A stretch of DNA of 64,000 nucleotides from Breviolum minutum Mf 1.05b.01 (GCA_000507305.1 DF241096.1:2967-66966); one strand, 5' to 3'; shown: positions 1-10,769, numbered from the stretch's first letter. The notes: generated by a model from the letters alone, not told the origin. Program-made: numbers and translations.

Positions 1-49
<49 letters not shown>
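1..49. repeat. (TGA)n microsatellite
   Basis: About sixteen uninterrupted copies of TGA open the window. It lies upstream of the first recognisable exon, probably in an intron of the deadenylase gene. No function can be read from it. Confidence 0.95.
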
Positions 50-50
<1 letters not shown>

Positions 51-283
51 TGCGGCTGGGGTACTTACACATGAACGACCATTCCAACCAACCATGGCCT
101 GGAGTTTGACAAATGAATCATACAACTGTCATTGCACAATACTTACTTGTCTGCTTTGAATGCAGTCAACGGTCTTCAACTATTGAGCTTCGTACACTGT
201 ACTGTTCATCAGACAAAGCATGGAAATCCCAAAGATTGGATTTCCATGTCATTTTTCCATGCATGTTTTTGTTTTCGTCCCAG

Positions 284-1527
284 TTTTGATATCCTTTGAT
301 CCTACGGTTGTCCAAACCCAGGATGCGGCCATTCGTTTTCTGAAGGCCGTGGGGGTAGACTTTGAACGGCATAAGGTGGAAGGCCTGGAAGGCAAATTGC
401 TAGGAGCCTTGCTGAAGGGCTCTGCTTCTTGGCCATATGAAGGTATTGGTGGGAAAGGGATGAATATTGGATTATGTTAGACTATGCAATCTATATTGGG
501 AGTACAGTAGGACTGAGATGTGTATCTTGGATTGCTTTTGGCATGAGAAGGTATAATTATCATCATTTTGCTCTCATCAACTTTTGGAAGATGAATAGAA
601 CCTCTACTGATGAGCTGCATTTGAAGGTCAATTCATATCACCCTTTCATTATCATCTTGATCCACCCATGACATTTCAAGCAGCACAGGATCTGTCATCC
701 TGTTCTTGGGTTACTGTGAGTGGCATGACGGATCTTGCATATTTGGTGCAGCTGATGGACGCAGACCTTCCTGACACTTTGGGTGACTTTGAATCGTTGC
801 TGGAAACAGCATGTGCAGGTGCGGCTTTTGTCAATGTCGGGTGCGGTGATTTACCCACCTTGCAGGTGGCGATTTCTCACGGTCCACTTCAGATTTCCTG
901 AATGCAGCAGGTTTTTTTTCGCTGAACATTTTGTCATTTACTGAGACAAATTTATTAAATTTGATGTTTGGATATACAAGAACTATTGCATTTTGATTGG
1001 AAGGCTCTATCGAAATGCTTTCGTTTATCTGGGATAATGTCATTGGTGGTGATCAGACATTTGCAATTTGGGTTGTCAAAAACTGTGATGCTTTCAGGTA
1101 ACTCATTGCTGAACAACAGGTTGAGGTCATCCAGCTGGTCCATTAAGGGAATAGAATAGACCACACCAAGCCGTCAACCATCAATGGCGTACTAAAACCC
1201 ATCTCCGCAACATACCCTGTGATCCGACAACACTTCTCAGACTAGATCCATTGTTGAAAGACTGTGTTTCTTATTTTATTAATGTTTTTGAGGTCAAAGC
1301 CAAATTGTAGCATCTTCCTCTAAAGTCATCTTCCCCCCAGTTGGTGACATGGAGGTCGCTATGAAGTCAGAGACTGGTTGCCATTGGGCTCATTGGAGTC
1401 TCTTGCAAAGACTCATGGTGTCATCCGTCGTGGACGTGCACATACCGCTGCAAGTGATGCGAAGGTGACCTTGGAGTTGTACTTCAAGTGTTCGGATTCG
1501 GATGCTTGGCATTGGAGAATTTCATGA
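284..1527 (+). CDS. CAF1/POP2-type deadenylase, catalytic subunit of CCR4-NOT (3' part, spliced)
   Basis: This gene encodes the 3'-5' exonuclease that shortens mRNA poly(A) tails in the CCR4-NOT complex. Three exons join in frame: 284-442, 681-818 and 1355 to about 1489 (or to the TGA at 1525-1527). Introns are GT..AG and both joins are phase 1 after a G. The first exon starts after a TTTTTGTTTTCGTCCCAG acceptor. The product follows human CNOT7 in order: FDPTVVQTQDAAIRFL, then VSGMTDLAYLV, then YEVRDWLPLGSLESLAKT, then RAHTAASDAKVTLELYFK. The Asp of motif II (MTDLAYL) and the His and Asp of motif III (AHTAASD) are kept. Motif I (DTEF) must lie before the window. The family assignment rests on this ordered alignment; exact edges are inferred. 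Confidence 0.85.
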
Positions 1528-1638
1528 TGAGATCTGACCAAAGACAATGAAGAGATGGTTTGGTGATTTTTTGGCAGCATGATTTTTTTGGCAGTTTTTT
1601 TTTGTAAAACTCAAATCCTGTCATTTGATCTGAGGAAG

Positions 1639-2016
1639 GTGATACAGTTGCTTCAACGGATGACGCAGATTCCAATGCATCGATGTCGATGGTGACCTCT
1701 CAGAGAGGGGACCAGTTGAATTCAAGTGTCACTTGGAACTCACACTTTGTGGAGTCGTTTTTTTCCCTTGGTTGGGAAACAAAACTACCAAGGGATTCCC
1801 TTCAAGAATTTGAATTGATGGGAGGTGATCCACTTTTTTTCTTCTCCATTTTTGAGGTTGCAAACAGGTTGGAGGTAGATCCATGTTGAAACGTTTTTTG
1901 GTGCAAAGAACAGTTTTGTTTGTTGATTTTGTTGATTGGGGATGCAGACAGTTGGACTTGAAGAAGTGGACATGTTTTCAAACATATCTGAGACATGCGC
2001 CGACTCGCCAAAATGA
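1639..2016 (+). CDS. Probable C-terminal tail exons of the CAF1-like gene
   Basis: Two open segments follow: 1639-1824 and 1952-2016. They join in phase (GGA G|TT) and end at TGA 2014-2016. The first is Ser/Thr/Asp rich (VASTDDADSNASM) and the second ends SETCADSPK. If exon 3 of the deadenylase ends at 1489 (AAG T|GTTCGG), the frame runs on into this tail, giving a low-complexity C-terminal extension. Otherwise the gene stops at 1527 and these exons belong to something else. The sequence alone does not settle it. Confidence 0.5.
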
Positions 2017-2118
2017 TAGGTGACGTCGGGGGACTGACAACTGGGGATCCAAAGGGGGGAATGTATTGTTATTCCATTTTGAGTTGAAACAACCTGATGT
2101 AGTCCGCCTATAGTTGTT

Positions 2119-2230
2119 ACACTCCGGTAAACTAACATAGCTGGCTGGAATATCCTCCATTTTCAATAGGACATCCATCTTTATTCAGGGTCCATTTTCC
2201 AGGCAGCTATGCTAGTTTACTGGAGGGTAC
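2119..2230. mobile_element. MITE-like inverted-repeat element, family B copy 1
   Basis: The ends read ACTCCGGTAAACTAACATAG and, on the other strand, the matching CTATGCTAGTTTACTGGAG. The inside carries GCTGGCTGGAA and TTTCAATAGG. The copy at 18.4 kb has the same layout and length (about 112 bp), and an interrupted copy lies at 33.8 kb. No coding capacity, so it would be non-autonomous. It is flanked by TA. Confidence 0.85.
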
Positions 2231-2393
2231 TATCTCAGCATCTATCCATGATTCTGAGAACAATCCTCTTTGAGGCTCCGCGTTTTCGCAGCTCCACGTG
2301 GGGAAGGGGCCACCTTGTGCAAGGACATCTGAAAGGCGGATCGTTGGGGTGGAGAGAGTCACCGTTGACCGTTGACGCCGGCACCTGGGATAA

Positions 2394-2504
2394 TACTGTT
2401 GATGGTTCGAATTCCCAAACAAGCACCTGGGATGGTGCTAAAACCCTGCAAATAATGGGATATTTACCATATCAACTGGTGCAGGATTTCTTCCATCAAC
2501 AGTA
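2394..2504. mobile_element. MITE-like inverted-repeat element, family A copy 1
   Basis: It starts TACTGTTGATGG and ends CCATCAACAGTA, a perfect terminal inverted repeat with TA at both ends. The right half carries CAACTGGTGCAGGATTTC. Related copies lie at 9.4, 40.1, 52.5 and, as a right end only, 60.9 kb. Length about 110 bp, no coding capacity. Confidence 0.85.
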
Positions 2505-3289
2505 TGTATGGGGTGTTGCAGGTGTTTAAGGGGTGGCGGGATATCCCCAACCCACAATGCACGTCAAGTACTAATCTTCAATTCTAGTAGAGGTCCTTTA
2601 TTTGTTTTCACCATCTACTCAAAGATCTACCAAAATCACCTCTGCTGCGTTGTTCGTGCTTTGGTTTTACATGACGTCTTGAACGCACTTGATGGCTTGC
2701 GAATAAAGGCTCTGCAGTAAGTCAGATCTTGCAAAGGAATAGCGATAGTAATATCAATTTCAAGGTCCCTCCATTCATGAGATGATCAGTTAAATTAAAA
2801 AAAGTTGTCTTTCCAAGGCATATAGTCATTTTGAACATGGCCTTCGTATATATTTGGAAAGTAGTAGCTACAAATTCAGATTACAGGTGCCTTTACTGAG
2901 TCGAATGTCTGAAGTGATCTTTTCTTGCAAAGAGTGTCAATTCCTTTGGTAACAGTCTTGTTTCTGAAAGTATCCCTTTATAAAGACAAACAAATCCAAC
3001 TTGATTGTTTCTCATTGTAGAGGATGCAGCAGCCCTGGATTCTAAAATGTAGTTGTCTTCCTTTCTAAGGGATCCTTCTTCCTAAAGTAGTCTCATGTTT
3101 TTTTTCTTTTATTCGACGTGGGCTATGTAGGCAAAGGTCATGTCAGCATATTTCACAATTTGGCTGCTGAAATCAGCTGCTTCTCTTTGACTACATCATG
3201 TAAAGTAGCATGTAGTTGAGTAAGGGGCTATGAATGATCAAACTTCAGATTTTTCGATTATATCTACTTCTGGAAGTGATGCAACTAGA
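2505..3289. other. Non-coding stretch, nothing recognised
   Basis: A+T-rich DNA between the family A element and the next exon. I see no exon with a convincing acceptor and frame, and no repeat shared with the rest of the window. It should contain the promoter region of the gene that starts at 3290, but I recognise no promoter motif. Confidence 0.4.
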
Positions 3290-3380
3290 ATGTCTGCTGC
3301 TTCGTGGTTCTTGCTCCTTGGCCTTCAGGCCATCTCTGGGGCCGTGCACGGCTCGCAGCAGAGGCGGAAGCGATGTCAAG
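3290..3380 (+). CDS. First exon with signal peptide, unknown secreted or membrane protein
   Basis: ATG at 3290 opens MSAASWFLLLGLQAISGAVH, a textbook signal peptide: short N-region, hydrophobic core, small residues before the likely cleavage site. A basic stretch (QQRRKRC) follows and the exon ends at a CAAG|GTCACT donor with one G left over. The exon at 4156 accepts that phase exactly. An upstream in-frame ATG at 3230 would bury the signal sequence, so 3290 is preferred. Confidence 0.6.
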
Positions 3381-3555
3381 GTCACTCCATTGTGGTGCCT
3401 TGGTGCGGTTGAATCTACACCGAACAGCGGGAAAATGTTGGTTTTCTTGGAGGTTATGGAAAAACTGACACCGTTTGTGAAACTATCCCCATTTTGAGAC
3501 TTCTGGGGAGTGAGAACGGTGAAGTATGACTTTAAATTGTTGTTATGGAGTACTA

Positions 3556-3613
3556 TAGGTACATATATGTGTGTATACGTATATATATATATAGGTACAT
3601 ATACATATATTTA
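3556..3613. repeat. TA/TG/TACA microsatellite
   Basis: Alternating ATATATGTGTGTATACGTATATATATAT-type sequence in the putative intron between 3380 and 4156. One of about a dozen such TA-rich tracts in the window. Confidence 0.8.
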
Positions 3614-4155
3614 CCACTGAGAACCAAAGCTATGAAATGGACGAATCTCATGAATTGGTATAGACAAGTATAAAGTCTATTTGCCTGAGGATGGAGCATA
3701 CTCATGGTGGCAACTTTGTGTGATTTCACCACTTGCGTTCCGTCACCAATGCCCTTCTACCGGACCCGCCCGTGGCTATTGTAGAAGTTAGCTCCAGCTC
3801 ATGATGGGTTATAAGACCGGCCGCAGGGGCTCTTCTAGTACAAAAGTCCTACTGCAATGCAAGATGACAATGTGTTTGGTCTTATTGATACCCAAATAGG
3901 TTGCCACACAATTACAACCAGTCTCCCAAGATCTCAACAAACTGAAGTCTCGCGGAGTTTTCATGGACATAATTGTTGACCTCTTCGTCAGGATGTGACA
4001 TGACTTTGTGTGTTCTCAAAAGAGTTGTGGTTTATTTCAGTCTGTAAATTTATGCCTATATAGTATATAGTGGTAACTTCCCACCTGTTCCCAGGGAGTT
4101 CCTAATTTGCCCATGCCACGTGGTGAACACCACTGCCCGAGGCTGAAAATTTCAG

Positions 4156-4319
4156 GCGGCTTCACGCCTGAGCCGCGAGATGACCATCGCGAAGCGAAAA
4201 AACAACGGATGCGGCAACCCGTGGTGGAAGAGGAAACCGAAGTCATGTGGAAAATCCGCTTCCGCATGATCAACGAGCTCAAAACCCTCCAAAATCATTT
4301 CATATTTCACTCTCAATAG
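4156..4319 (+). CDS. Probable last exon of the signal-peptide gene
   Basis: It begins after AAATTTCAG and, with the G left from 3380, reads GGFTPEPRDDHREAKKQRMR, then an acidic VVEEETEVMWK and a helical end, stopping at TAG 4317-4319. The segment is charged and hydrophilic, as expected downstream of a cleaved signal. Additional exons between 3381 and 4155 cannot be excluded; a short open piece around 3730-3790 was considered. Family unknown. Confidence 0.5.
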
Positions 4320-4796
4320 GAGCTAAGATGGGAAAGATTGCCAGTTAAGGAGGGTAGAGTACACTTCCGAAATCTTTTTGCCACAGGTTCAGCTTGAAAA
4401 TTACAGTTCATCGTGTTACTAGAGCCTCAGAAAAATGACTCACATATCCTACCTATGTGGAGATATAGGTCAACCTAAGTTGCTTTATCCAAATCTAAAG
4501 CATCCATGGGCCTTTGCTCAGCGTACGTACCTGCTTGCTGTTCGTTTTCTACAAGAACGTGCTTGTTGTCATCCCTTAGCATGGTGAAAATCCACAAGCT
4601 TAATCATTGATCCTTAACCATGAGCCTGTCTGAAATTGGGGCTTTGAATATCAGTTAGGTTCCAACTCTAACCAATCAGAAAATCGGTGGGATTTTTTAA
4701 GAGGAGAAATGTGTTTTGATGACCTACCTGAAACAAAGCATATTGCCATGAGGTTGCCCGAAGCATCCGCTTCAATTTGGCATGTACCATCCTATA

Positions 4797-4878
4797 CCTT
4801 CAAAGGAAAACGACGCTTCCCTTCGCTCAGGAAGGAAGGCGCAGCTTCTGTGTACAACAACAGCACCTTGGCACCAAA
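4797..4878 (+). CDS. Possible exon, unknown
   Basis: Open in two + frames, one reading GKRRFPSLRKEGAASVYNN, the other ENDASLRSGRKAQLL. A CCAAAGAG|GTGAATG donor follows. The minus-strand frame of 87 codons over it is probably its shadow. Start and frame are uncertain. Confidence 0.3.
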
Positions 4879-5183
4879 GAGGTGAATGCTGCTGTGTTTA
4901 GCTTGAAAGTAGGAGATGTGGCCTTCCCTTAGGGCAGGCCACAAGAGTATCACTTGAGGATATCGACATTGATATACATGTCTAAGAATAGGCTGCACAC
5001 TCATGATTAAGAAACAAACAGATTGACTTTCGTCAAACCAGCCAATTGGATCCAATTGGATATGAAAACAAATAATTGGATGAAAACATCATACAAATCC
5101 AGAAATTGAAGTTCCACCCATCAATGAATCTGTTTGTTTCCAAACAACGTTGGGGTGGCAACTTGATGCCAACTGTGCTGTAG

Positions 5184-5274
5184 GCAAGTTAGTATTGATG
5201 GGCGGATGCACCAAGACCTCCGTGAAATTCTCCAGGCCGGAGGATTTGGAGGGGTTGACCGGCTCAACAAATAG
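5184..5274 (+). CDS. Probable terminal exon, unknown
   Basis: It begins after GTGCTGTAG and reads SIDGRMHQDLREILQAGGFG then GVDRLN before TAG 5272-5274. Composition is globular and strongly protein-like, unlike the other two frames. It could end the gene begun at 3290 or a separate one. Confidence 0.4.
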
Positions 5275-6283
5275 AGGTTGTCATAGTCATGGACCTTTGC
5301 AAGCTGCTACAAACTACAACACGCAAACTACGCATTCGTGTTTTGGCAGTACAGAGGTGACTCTAAGTGTTTACGAAAAAGAAAGTGACTCTAAGTGTCT
5401 ATGTCGAACGTGAAGCTAACATCCCCGATTTTTTTGGAAGCCCGGTTGATTCCAATGAACCATTTTCAATTGACTGGATGTGGGTCGAATCAAATAACCG
5501 CTTGTCCCATATGATAAGACAGCTACCCGAGCAACACTGCGAAACCCAATCATGACGATCATCGTCATTATATACCCTTCCTTGCATGTCTCATGTTTGC
5601 AACCAAAAGACGAAGCCAAGGACTCAATTTGTCTTACTGTCTTACATTTAACACTTTGGACACTCCCACGAAGCCAGGAACGACCTATGGGTGCCTCGGC
5701 ATTTCGGGATAGGTCAGTGGTGCAGGTGTTCACTCATATGAAACAATAAAGGACACAGACGAATTTGATAACGCCATCGTTTTGTCCTTAGTGCCACCCA
5801 AACAATGTCAGAGGTGAAAGGTGAAAAAGGTCATGTCATGCTTTCGATAATTCAGTACATGTCAAATTTATGCAGGGTTCGTGTAAATGTTTTTCTCTGA
5901 TTTAAAGGCCTTCTCTTGGCTTTTGCTTGAATAACAAGCAAACTCAACTATATACTGAGGATTCTGCATTATTCTTAATTGTGATTAGCTTAATTACTCT
6001 GTCCGTTTTTAAATCTACCTACATACCTTGCTGTCCATCCATCTATCCATAGATGGTATAGCTGTATGCAAGGATCATATGTGCATCATGAGAGAAATGT
6101 AAGGAAATGAACTGATTATTATTGATACTTATCCATCCACCGAGTAGATATGCTACGACGTCCACAAACGAGTTTCTTATACTTAAGCATAGTTAAGTTA
6201 TAAGGAAGATATCTTGGCTTCTTCCAACCATTCAAAACTTTCAAACAAATGAGCTTTTTCTAAATGACACTTCTCTTTTCCAG
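5275..6283. other. Mostly non-coding, one short direct repeat
   Basis: At 5357-5400 the segment GTGACTCTAAGTGT occurs twice about 30 bp apart. I see no exon with firm support here; the minus-strand frame of 105 codons at 5416-5733 has no splice support or recognisable motif. Confidence 0.4.
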
Positions 6284-6385
6284 GTCTTCACACCGGAGGA
6301 ACATGGTGGAGGAGAGTGGAATTTGGTGAAAACTAGCAACACTCCCGTTCCCAGGCTGATTTCCGGAGGGGGGAACATCCAATGA
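6284..6385 (+). CDS. Probable terminal exon, unknown
   Basis: A strong acceptor, CACTTCTCTTTTCCAG, precedes VFTPEEHGGGEWNLVKTSNT and then PVPRLISGGG before TGA 6383-6385. The polypyrimidine tract is one of the best in the window. Family unknown. Confidence 0.45.
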   Translation, partial: VFTPEEHGGGEWNLVKTSNTPVPRLISGGGNIQ

Positions 6386-7858
6386 CTTCTTCCCAGGGTA
6401 GATTTTGGGGAGTGATACCGTCAGTGTGATGACAGGACCTCGGGGCGGTGGTGTGGGTGATGATGAGCTTTTACATATACTTTAAATGACCAAAGAAACC
6501 AGCAGCTAGTGGTTCAAGGCATGAACGCTAGTTATTGGGATTGGAAACCCAACAGCAGTAGTTTCTTTCCAACTAAAACATCCAACTGAAAAACAACAAC
6601 GGATGATAAATCTTGCAAAATTTGCCATGCATCCATGCCATTTGGATCAGCCCTTCAAGACCTTCCTTTCACAGGCGCGGGCATGTGGTTGTAGCCAACC
6701 ATACGCACCTGGTGATGTTTGGTGGCAAGGCTGGGAAGGGCCAAAAATAAATATGGCCATATGGAACCTTTGGAATCACAGCCTCCCAAACCTTGGTTTT
6801 TCTTCGGCTTTCTATCTTAAGGGGATTCTTTGTCACAGACAGGCCGTTTTAATGTAAACATGACATGAAATCTCCTAATGGCTTGGTCTCTGTAGAGATG
6901 AAATTTCTTTTTGGTAGCTGGGATAATGTTAGTTCTTTGGAGTGTAGCAAGATGATTCCAAATCATTACATGAAACATGTTTCACCATTTCTATCCAGTA
7001 AAAAAAAGATGGTTTCCTGTTTCCTACTCTGACCCTGCAAAGCCGCAAAGAGGTGGTTAGAGCTGGTCTCAAACGCAATGACAACATCTGGGTACAAATG
7101 TACACTTGCGCTTTTTTGCATTGATCTTCCTCATAGCTTTTTTTGAATCAATATTTTATAGGTACCTTTTCCAAATCTTTATTCTAGGGCGTATCTCTCA
7201 AAATTACGGGCCCTTCAAATCCGCTGGACATGATTTGTTAGACGACCTTTGGATCTTGGAGCCCTCTAATTTGGGTTGACCCTTCATTTCGATGTATGAA
7301 CATTGAGTTCACCAATGTATTCCGATTATTCGTTTTTTCTTCGTGAAGACATATTCATATCTGATTTGGTCAACTATTTCTTTCTTCCATTTGTTTCACT
7401 CGTCGTTATATAACGAGTTTTCTATGTATTTGCTAAGCGTACTCGTACCTATTCCCACCCTCCTATCCTTTCATCCCAATCATCAAGAGAGACTCTTCGT
7501 CCAGCTTGAACCAACTTTTTCAAACGCCAGTCCACTGCGCATTTTGCCCATGAGCCTGCTGCCTCAGCGTTTTTTTGGTCTGATTGTTTCAAGAATGGAC
7601 ATTAAGAAACAACACCCTGGCGAGTACATTAGAAGATTCCTGTCTACATTTGAGTTATGACTTCTTATTGGTAACATAGTCCAGTCTCAGTATGAATTTA
7701 TATGATAGATGTAAGGTCGATAGATACAGATACGTATGGCAAATACATTAATCATTACACCGTTTTTGATATTTATGCCATGTATGATGTATGTACAAAT
7801 TGAATAGTATCTATTGTTTGTGTACTATATAAGTGCATCCTTCGATCAACACCTTGAG
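6386..7858. other. Low-support stretch with one long open frame
   Basis: A + frame of 105 codons at 7343-7660 ends in SRMDIKKQHPGEYIRRFLST, preceded by GCCTGCTGCCTCAG at about 7567, so a terminal exon at about 7568-7660 is possible. The rest shows no exon I can support. Confidence 0.3.
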
Positions 7859-8279
7859 GTCCTATGAAGAATTGGAAGATGATGGTTTCGAAGAGAAAGT
7901 TCAGTGTGAAGCCCAAGAAACTTCCGGTCTTTGGGGAGGATTCTTGCAGCTCATGAAGTGGTGAATTAAAGCGACGAAAAAGGCCTTACTCCATCTTAGG
8001 GGCGGGTGTCCTATGAAATATGATTTTGATTGCCGAACCAGTCCCACAACATTGCTGAAACATGTTTTTCTACACAATGTGTGCGGAGAAGCTGCAGATG
8101 ATGCGGACATACAACAAAATTGTGCAAGTGCAGCTACTCTTCCCAAAATCATTGAGGAAGTGGAAAATCACCCTATTCTAGAGGCTCACGGCTCACGATT
8201 TCCACAGGGCCTCCTTGACCCAACGAGGCACATAGGCTTAACAGACATGCCATTTCCAATTTCCACCATGAATCATTAG
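7859..8279 (+). CDS. Two-exon 3' end of an unknown gene
   Basis: Exon 7859-7957 reads YEELEDDGFEEKVQCEAQET then SGLWGGFLQLM and ends ATGAA|GTGGTG. Exon 8042-8279 follows GATTGCCGAACCAG and joins in phase (AA+T, Asn), reading PTTLLKHVFLHNVCGEAADD and on to TAG 8277-8279. The first part is strongly acidic. No family recognised. The phase-matched join and absence of stops over about 110 codons support it. Confidence 0.5.
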
Positions 8280-8980
8280 CCTTCTACAAGGATGGTAACT
8301 AGCGTTATTTGACCCTACTTCACCCTACTTATAGGGGCCCCCAGTCATGAATTTATAACGGGCCCACCTTGTACCACCTAGGCCGGGTGAAAAATGCTTG
8401 GTTGATCTGTGGTCGATCTCCAAGGCTGGAGGGATGAACAAGATCTAATGGGGAAAAACGGAGTTTAGACTTTTTTATTTCGCTTCTTTGGCTTACGTAG
8501 CATATATAATGTAATTCATAAAACACTTGTCTTTCTAATTGGCCTAATGTAAATCTGGATGATCGGTTGAGGATGTGTATGGAATAATCCTTGTAGCTTT
8601 AATAAGCGAAACCTTGTAATTTCTGGGCAGTCACTTTCAACACTGACACGAAACCATGGCATATGGATGCATATGGCATATTCCAGGCATTCACAATTTT
8701 TCTTGGACATGCTTGAGGTGTTTACGTTCTACCATGAGATTCATCGCCATCTGGAATATCTAACCTTTAGTCTTTTCTTTTATATAGAAATCTTTCATTG
8801 GTCGGATCTCGTAAAGCTAGGAATCATCAAACATGGATGTTTCCATTTTTTGGAGACCCAACATTCCATTGGTTTCCTCAAAGAAGCATTCAATTCGACT
8901 CTGTATTCATTTGGTACTCAAGTGTAGTACTGTTGCAATTTGAACGCATGTTGTTTCTTGTTGGTTAACATGATTTCGAG

Positions 8981-9153
8981 ATCACCTCCCACCTTGGTAT
9001 GATTCAATGTTTAAGGAATTCCAGCTTGCCACATCTGAAGAAGTCTACGGTTCGCAATTCCCCTACAAGTATCAAGTATCCCATGATATTTCCAACTCAT
9101 ACCAGTCAAATGATACTCTGGTCATGTTTAGTGGTGAAATGGACCCACTATGA
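8981..9153 (+). CDS. Exon, possibly of an alpha/beta-hydrolase-like protein
   Basis: After ATTTCGAG, and with a preceding G, the frame reads DHLPPWYDSMFKEFQLATSE, then VYGSQFPYKYQVSHDISNSY and LVMFSGEMDPL before TGA. The last segment resembles the F-x-G-E-x-D-P motif around the catalytic Asp in S28/alpha-beta hydrolase peptidases, but this is a weak hint. The exon probably ends at an internal donor (CTG|GTCATG at 9120 fits the next exon). Confidence 0.45.
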
Positions 9154-9241
9154 TTGCATCGTGGGAGGGGATAAGCATGCCAGACCATTGCCCCCCAATT
9201 TTTGCAGGCCTGGATCGATCATTTTTCCCGTTGTTTTCCAG

Positions 9242-9322
9242 GAAGATGTGGTGTTCAAGACCAATAAGCCAAGGTTCGGGGATAGATACAAGGAAGATGA
9301 TGATGAAGTACAAATGCGGTGA
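9242..9322 (+). CDS. Probable terminal exon of the same gene
   Basis: Acceptor TTCCCGTTGTTTTCCAG, then EDVVFKTNKPRFGDRYKEDD and DEVQMR before TGA 9320-9322. Phase 0. Highly charged tail. Placed with the exon at 8981 because of order and spacing only. Confidence 0.4.
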   Translation, partial: EDVVFKTNKPRFGDRYKEDDDEVQMR

Positions 9323-9365
9323 AGTAGTCAAGGGCCACAATGCTGTATGATTATACATGTTGCTG

Positions 9366-9412
9366 TGTATATATACGTATATATTTATATATACATATAT
9401 ATATATACACAC
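9366..9412. repeat. TA-rich microsatellite
   Basis: Runs of TATATA with CA interruptions, directly adjoining the left end of the family A element at 9420. Confidence 0.85.
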
Positions 9413-9419
9413 ATACGCA

Positions 9420-9527
9420 TACTGTTGATGGAAGAAATCCCGGACCAACTGGAATGTATAAAACCAAGGGATAAACTACCGGTTGCTCAAGTGGTGAACG
9501 CCGGATTTCTGAACCATCGGCAACGTA
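9420..9527. mobile_element. Family A inverted-repeat element, copy 2
   Basis: TACTGTTGATGGAAGAAATCC at the left and GGATTTCTGAACCATCGGCAACGTA at the right form an imperfect terminal repeat. The internal sequence differs from copy 1, showing that only the ends are conserved. Confidence 0.75.
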
Positions 9528-9973
9528 TAGATGATTTTTCAGTGCGTGTATGTAGGTACCCCCTTCAAGCCGGGCTCTAAGCCTGGCCTCTTCACACTCC
9601 CTTTTCAAAGTATATCAAAACGTACCATGATTTTAAGTTGGACAAAAGTATATTATGCAGTCACCCGAGAAACAACTGCCAAACTTCTACTTGTATCTAT
9701 TTGTTTCATATATGGATCTGTTGAGATAAGATACTCTTCGTGAGGGACGTCTCAGAAATGCAGTGTTTTACAGGTAATTCCTTTTCAAAGCCGTGATCTG
9801 AGACCTTGAAAAACATACCTGACGCTCCGCTCTAAGATATAGAAAGGAAACATGAACCCCGAAAGTCCAGGACATGGTAAAACTTCAACTTTCCCTTTAT
9901 TGACAGCTAAAAGTCCTTACCAAGAATTTGAAAGACATTGTTCTAACTCACTTTTTCGACTTTCTGAGATTCC

Positions 9974-10087
9974 TACCCTCCCTGAAACTAAGAGATTGCC
10001 CCTGAAAATAGGCATTTTCCAACCGGAAACGATCGTCTTCCAATCCATCCATTTTCAGCTGCAAACTGTTAGTTTCAGGGAAGGGTA
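9974..10087. mobile_element. Family D inverted-repeat element, copy 1
   Basis: TACCCTCCCTGAAACTAAGAG at the left pairs with CTGTTAGTTTCAGGGAAGGGTA at the right. Inside are CCTGAAAATAGGCATTTTCC and its approximate complement. Copies at 16.0, 23.0, 24.6, 39.4 and 52.8 kb, with degraded copies elsewhere. Confidence 0.85.
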
Positions 10088-10099
10088 TATACTCCAGAC

Positions 10100-10177
10100 G
10101 CTCCATGTATGGAATATTTACCTACGTTTACCATAGATTTATGGTAAAAAGGTAGGTAAATATTCCATACATGGAGC
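10100..10177. repeat. Near-perfect long palindrome
   Basis: GCTCCATGTATGGAATATTT ACCTAC on the left is matched by GTAGGT AAATATTCCATACATGGAGC on the right around a short GTTTACCATAGATTTATGGTAAAAAG centre that is itself partly palindromic. It lies immediately downstream of the family D element and just upstream of an exon, so it may be another element type or a transcribed hairpin. Confidence 0.9.
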
Positions 10178-10186
10178 ATTTGGGTA

Positions 10187-10320
10187 CTGTACCCCTATCC
10201 ATTACCGCAACCCATGAACCAACCTCCTCCTGGACCGCCCCGTCAAGGTGGACGGAGGGTGCTCCTTTCCCTGCAACCTGTCGTGCCTTGGCCGAATTTT
10301 TTTCCACAAGATGTTGGTGG
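10187..10320 (+). CDS. Exon, frame ambiguous (Kelch-like spacer or Pro/Gly-rich)
   Basis: Two + frames are open. One reads THEPTSSWTAPSRWTEGAPF then PATCRALAEFF, which resembles the W-x-x-x-x-x-P-x-x-R segment between Kelch blades. The other reads MNQPPPGPPRQGGRRVLL and runs into a poly-Gly tract encoded by (GGT)n. The minus-strand 153-codon frame, with its poly-His run, is the complement of the same triplet repeat. Position just upstream of Kelch exons favours the first reading. Confidence 0.35.
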
Positions 10321-10343
10321 TGGTGGTGGTGGTGGTGGTGGTG
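10317..10343. repeat. (GGT)n trinucleotide repeat
   Basis: Nine near-perfect GGT copies. Depending on frame they encode poly-Gly, poly-Val or poly-Trp, or they mark the exon end, since GTGGTG offers several donors. Confidence 0.95.
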
Positions 10344-10663
10344 ATGGTTTGTTTCCTGGTCACATGTGTTGCAGTGTTCATGTGTGGGAAACACATACAG
10401 GTATGTAAGTAGAATATGAGATGTAATTATTTCAATCCAATTTGAGATAGTTCGAGTATATGATTCTTTTTCAAGTGGGTAGTTCAAGAAACCACTTGGA
10501 AAATCACCATTGATTCGGGTTTTGAAATTACAACGAAACCAAAAACCTTCCCAGTGGTGGGCCCCTTCCAAGAATGGTGGGAATCCCAAGACGAATTCTG
10601 TTTTCCATAGGTCTGCTATTGTGAGTCCTTGGAGTTACATAAAGTGTACGGAAGATGATCCAG

Positions 10664-10769
10664 TACTCCCTGGAAAACTAACATGTCCCCTAAAAATCAA
10701 TGGTTGGAAGATGTATTTCCTATTGAAATAGTCCCTCTATAAGGGGACATGTTAGTTTTCGGGGGTGTA
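10664..10769. mobile_element. Family C inverted-repeat element, copy 1
   Basis: TACTCCCTGGAAAACTAACATGTCCCCT at the left matches AGGGGACATGTTAGTTTTCGGGGGTGTA at the right, with TA at both ends. Internal AAATCAATGGTTGGAAGATG is shared with the copies at 34.1 and 43.4 kb. Confidence 0.9.

Noticed and set aside
10128-10589. 153-codon minus-strand frame with a poly-His run
   Set aside because: The His run is the complement of (GGT)n, and the frame runs across the arm of the palindrome; a more plausible + strand exon overlaps it.
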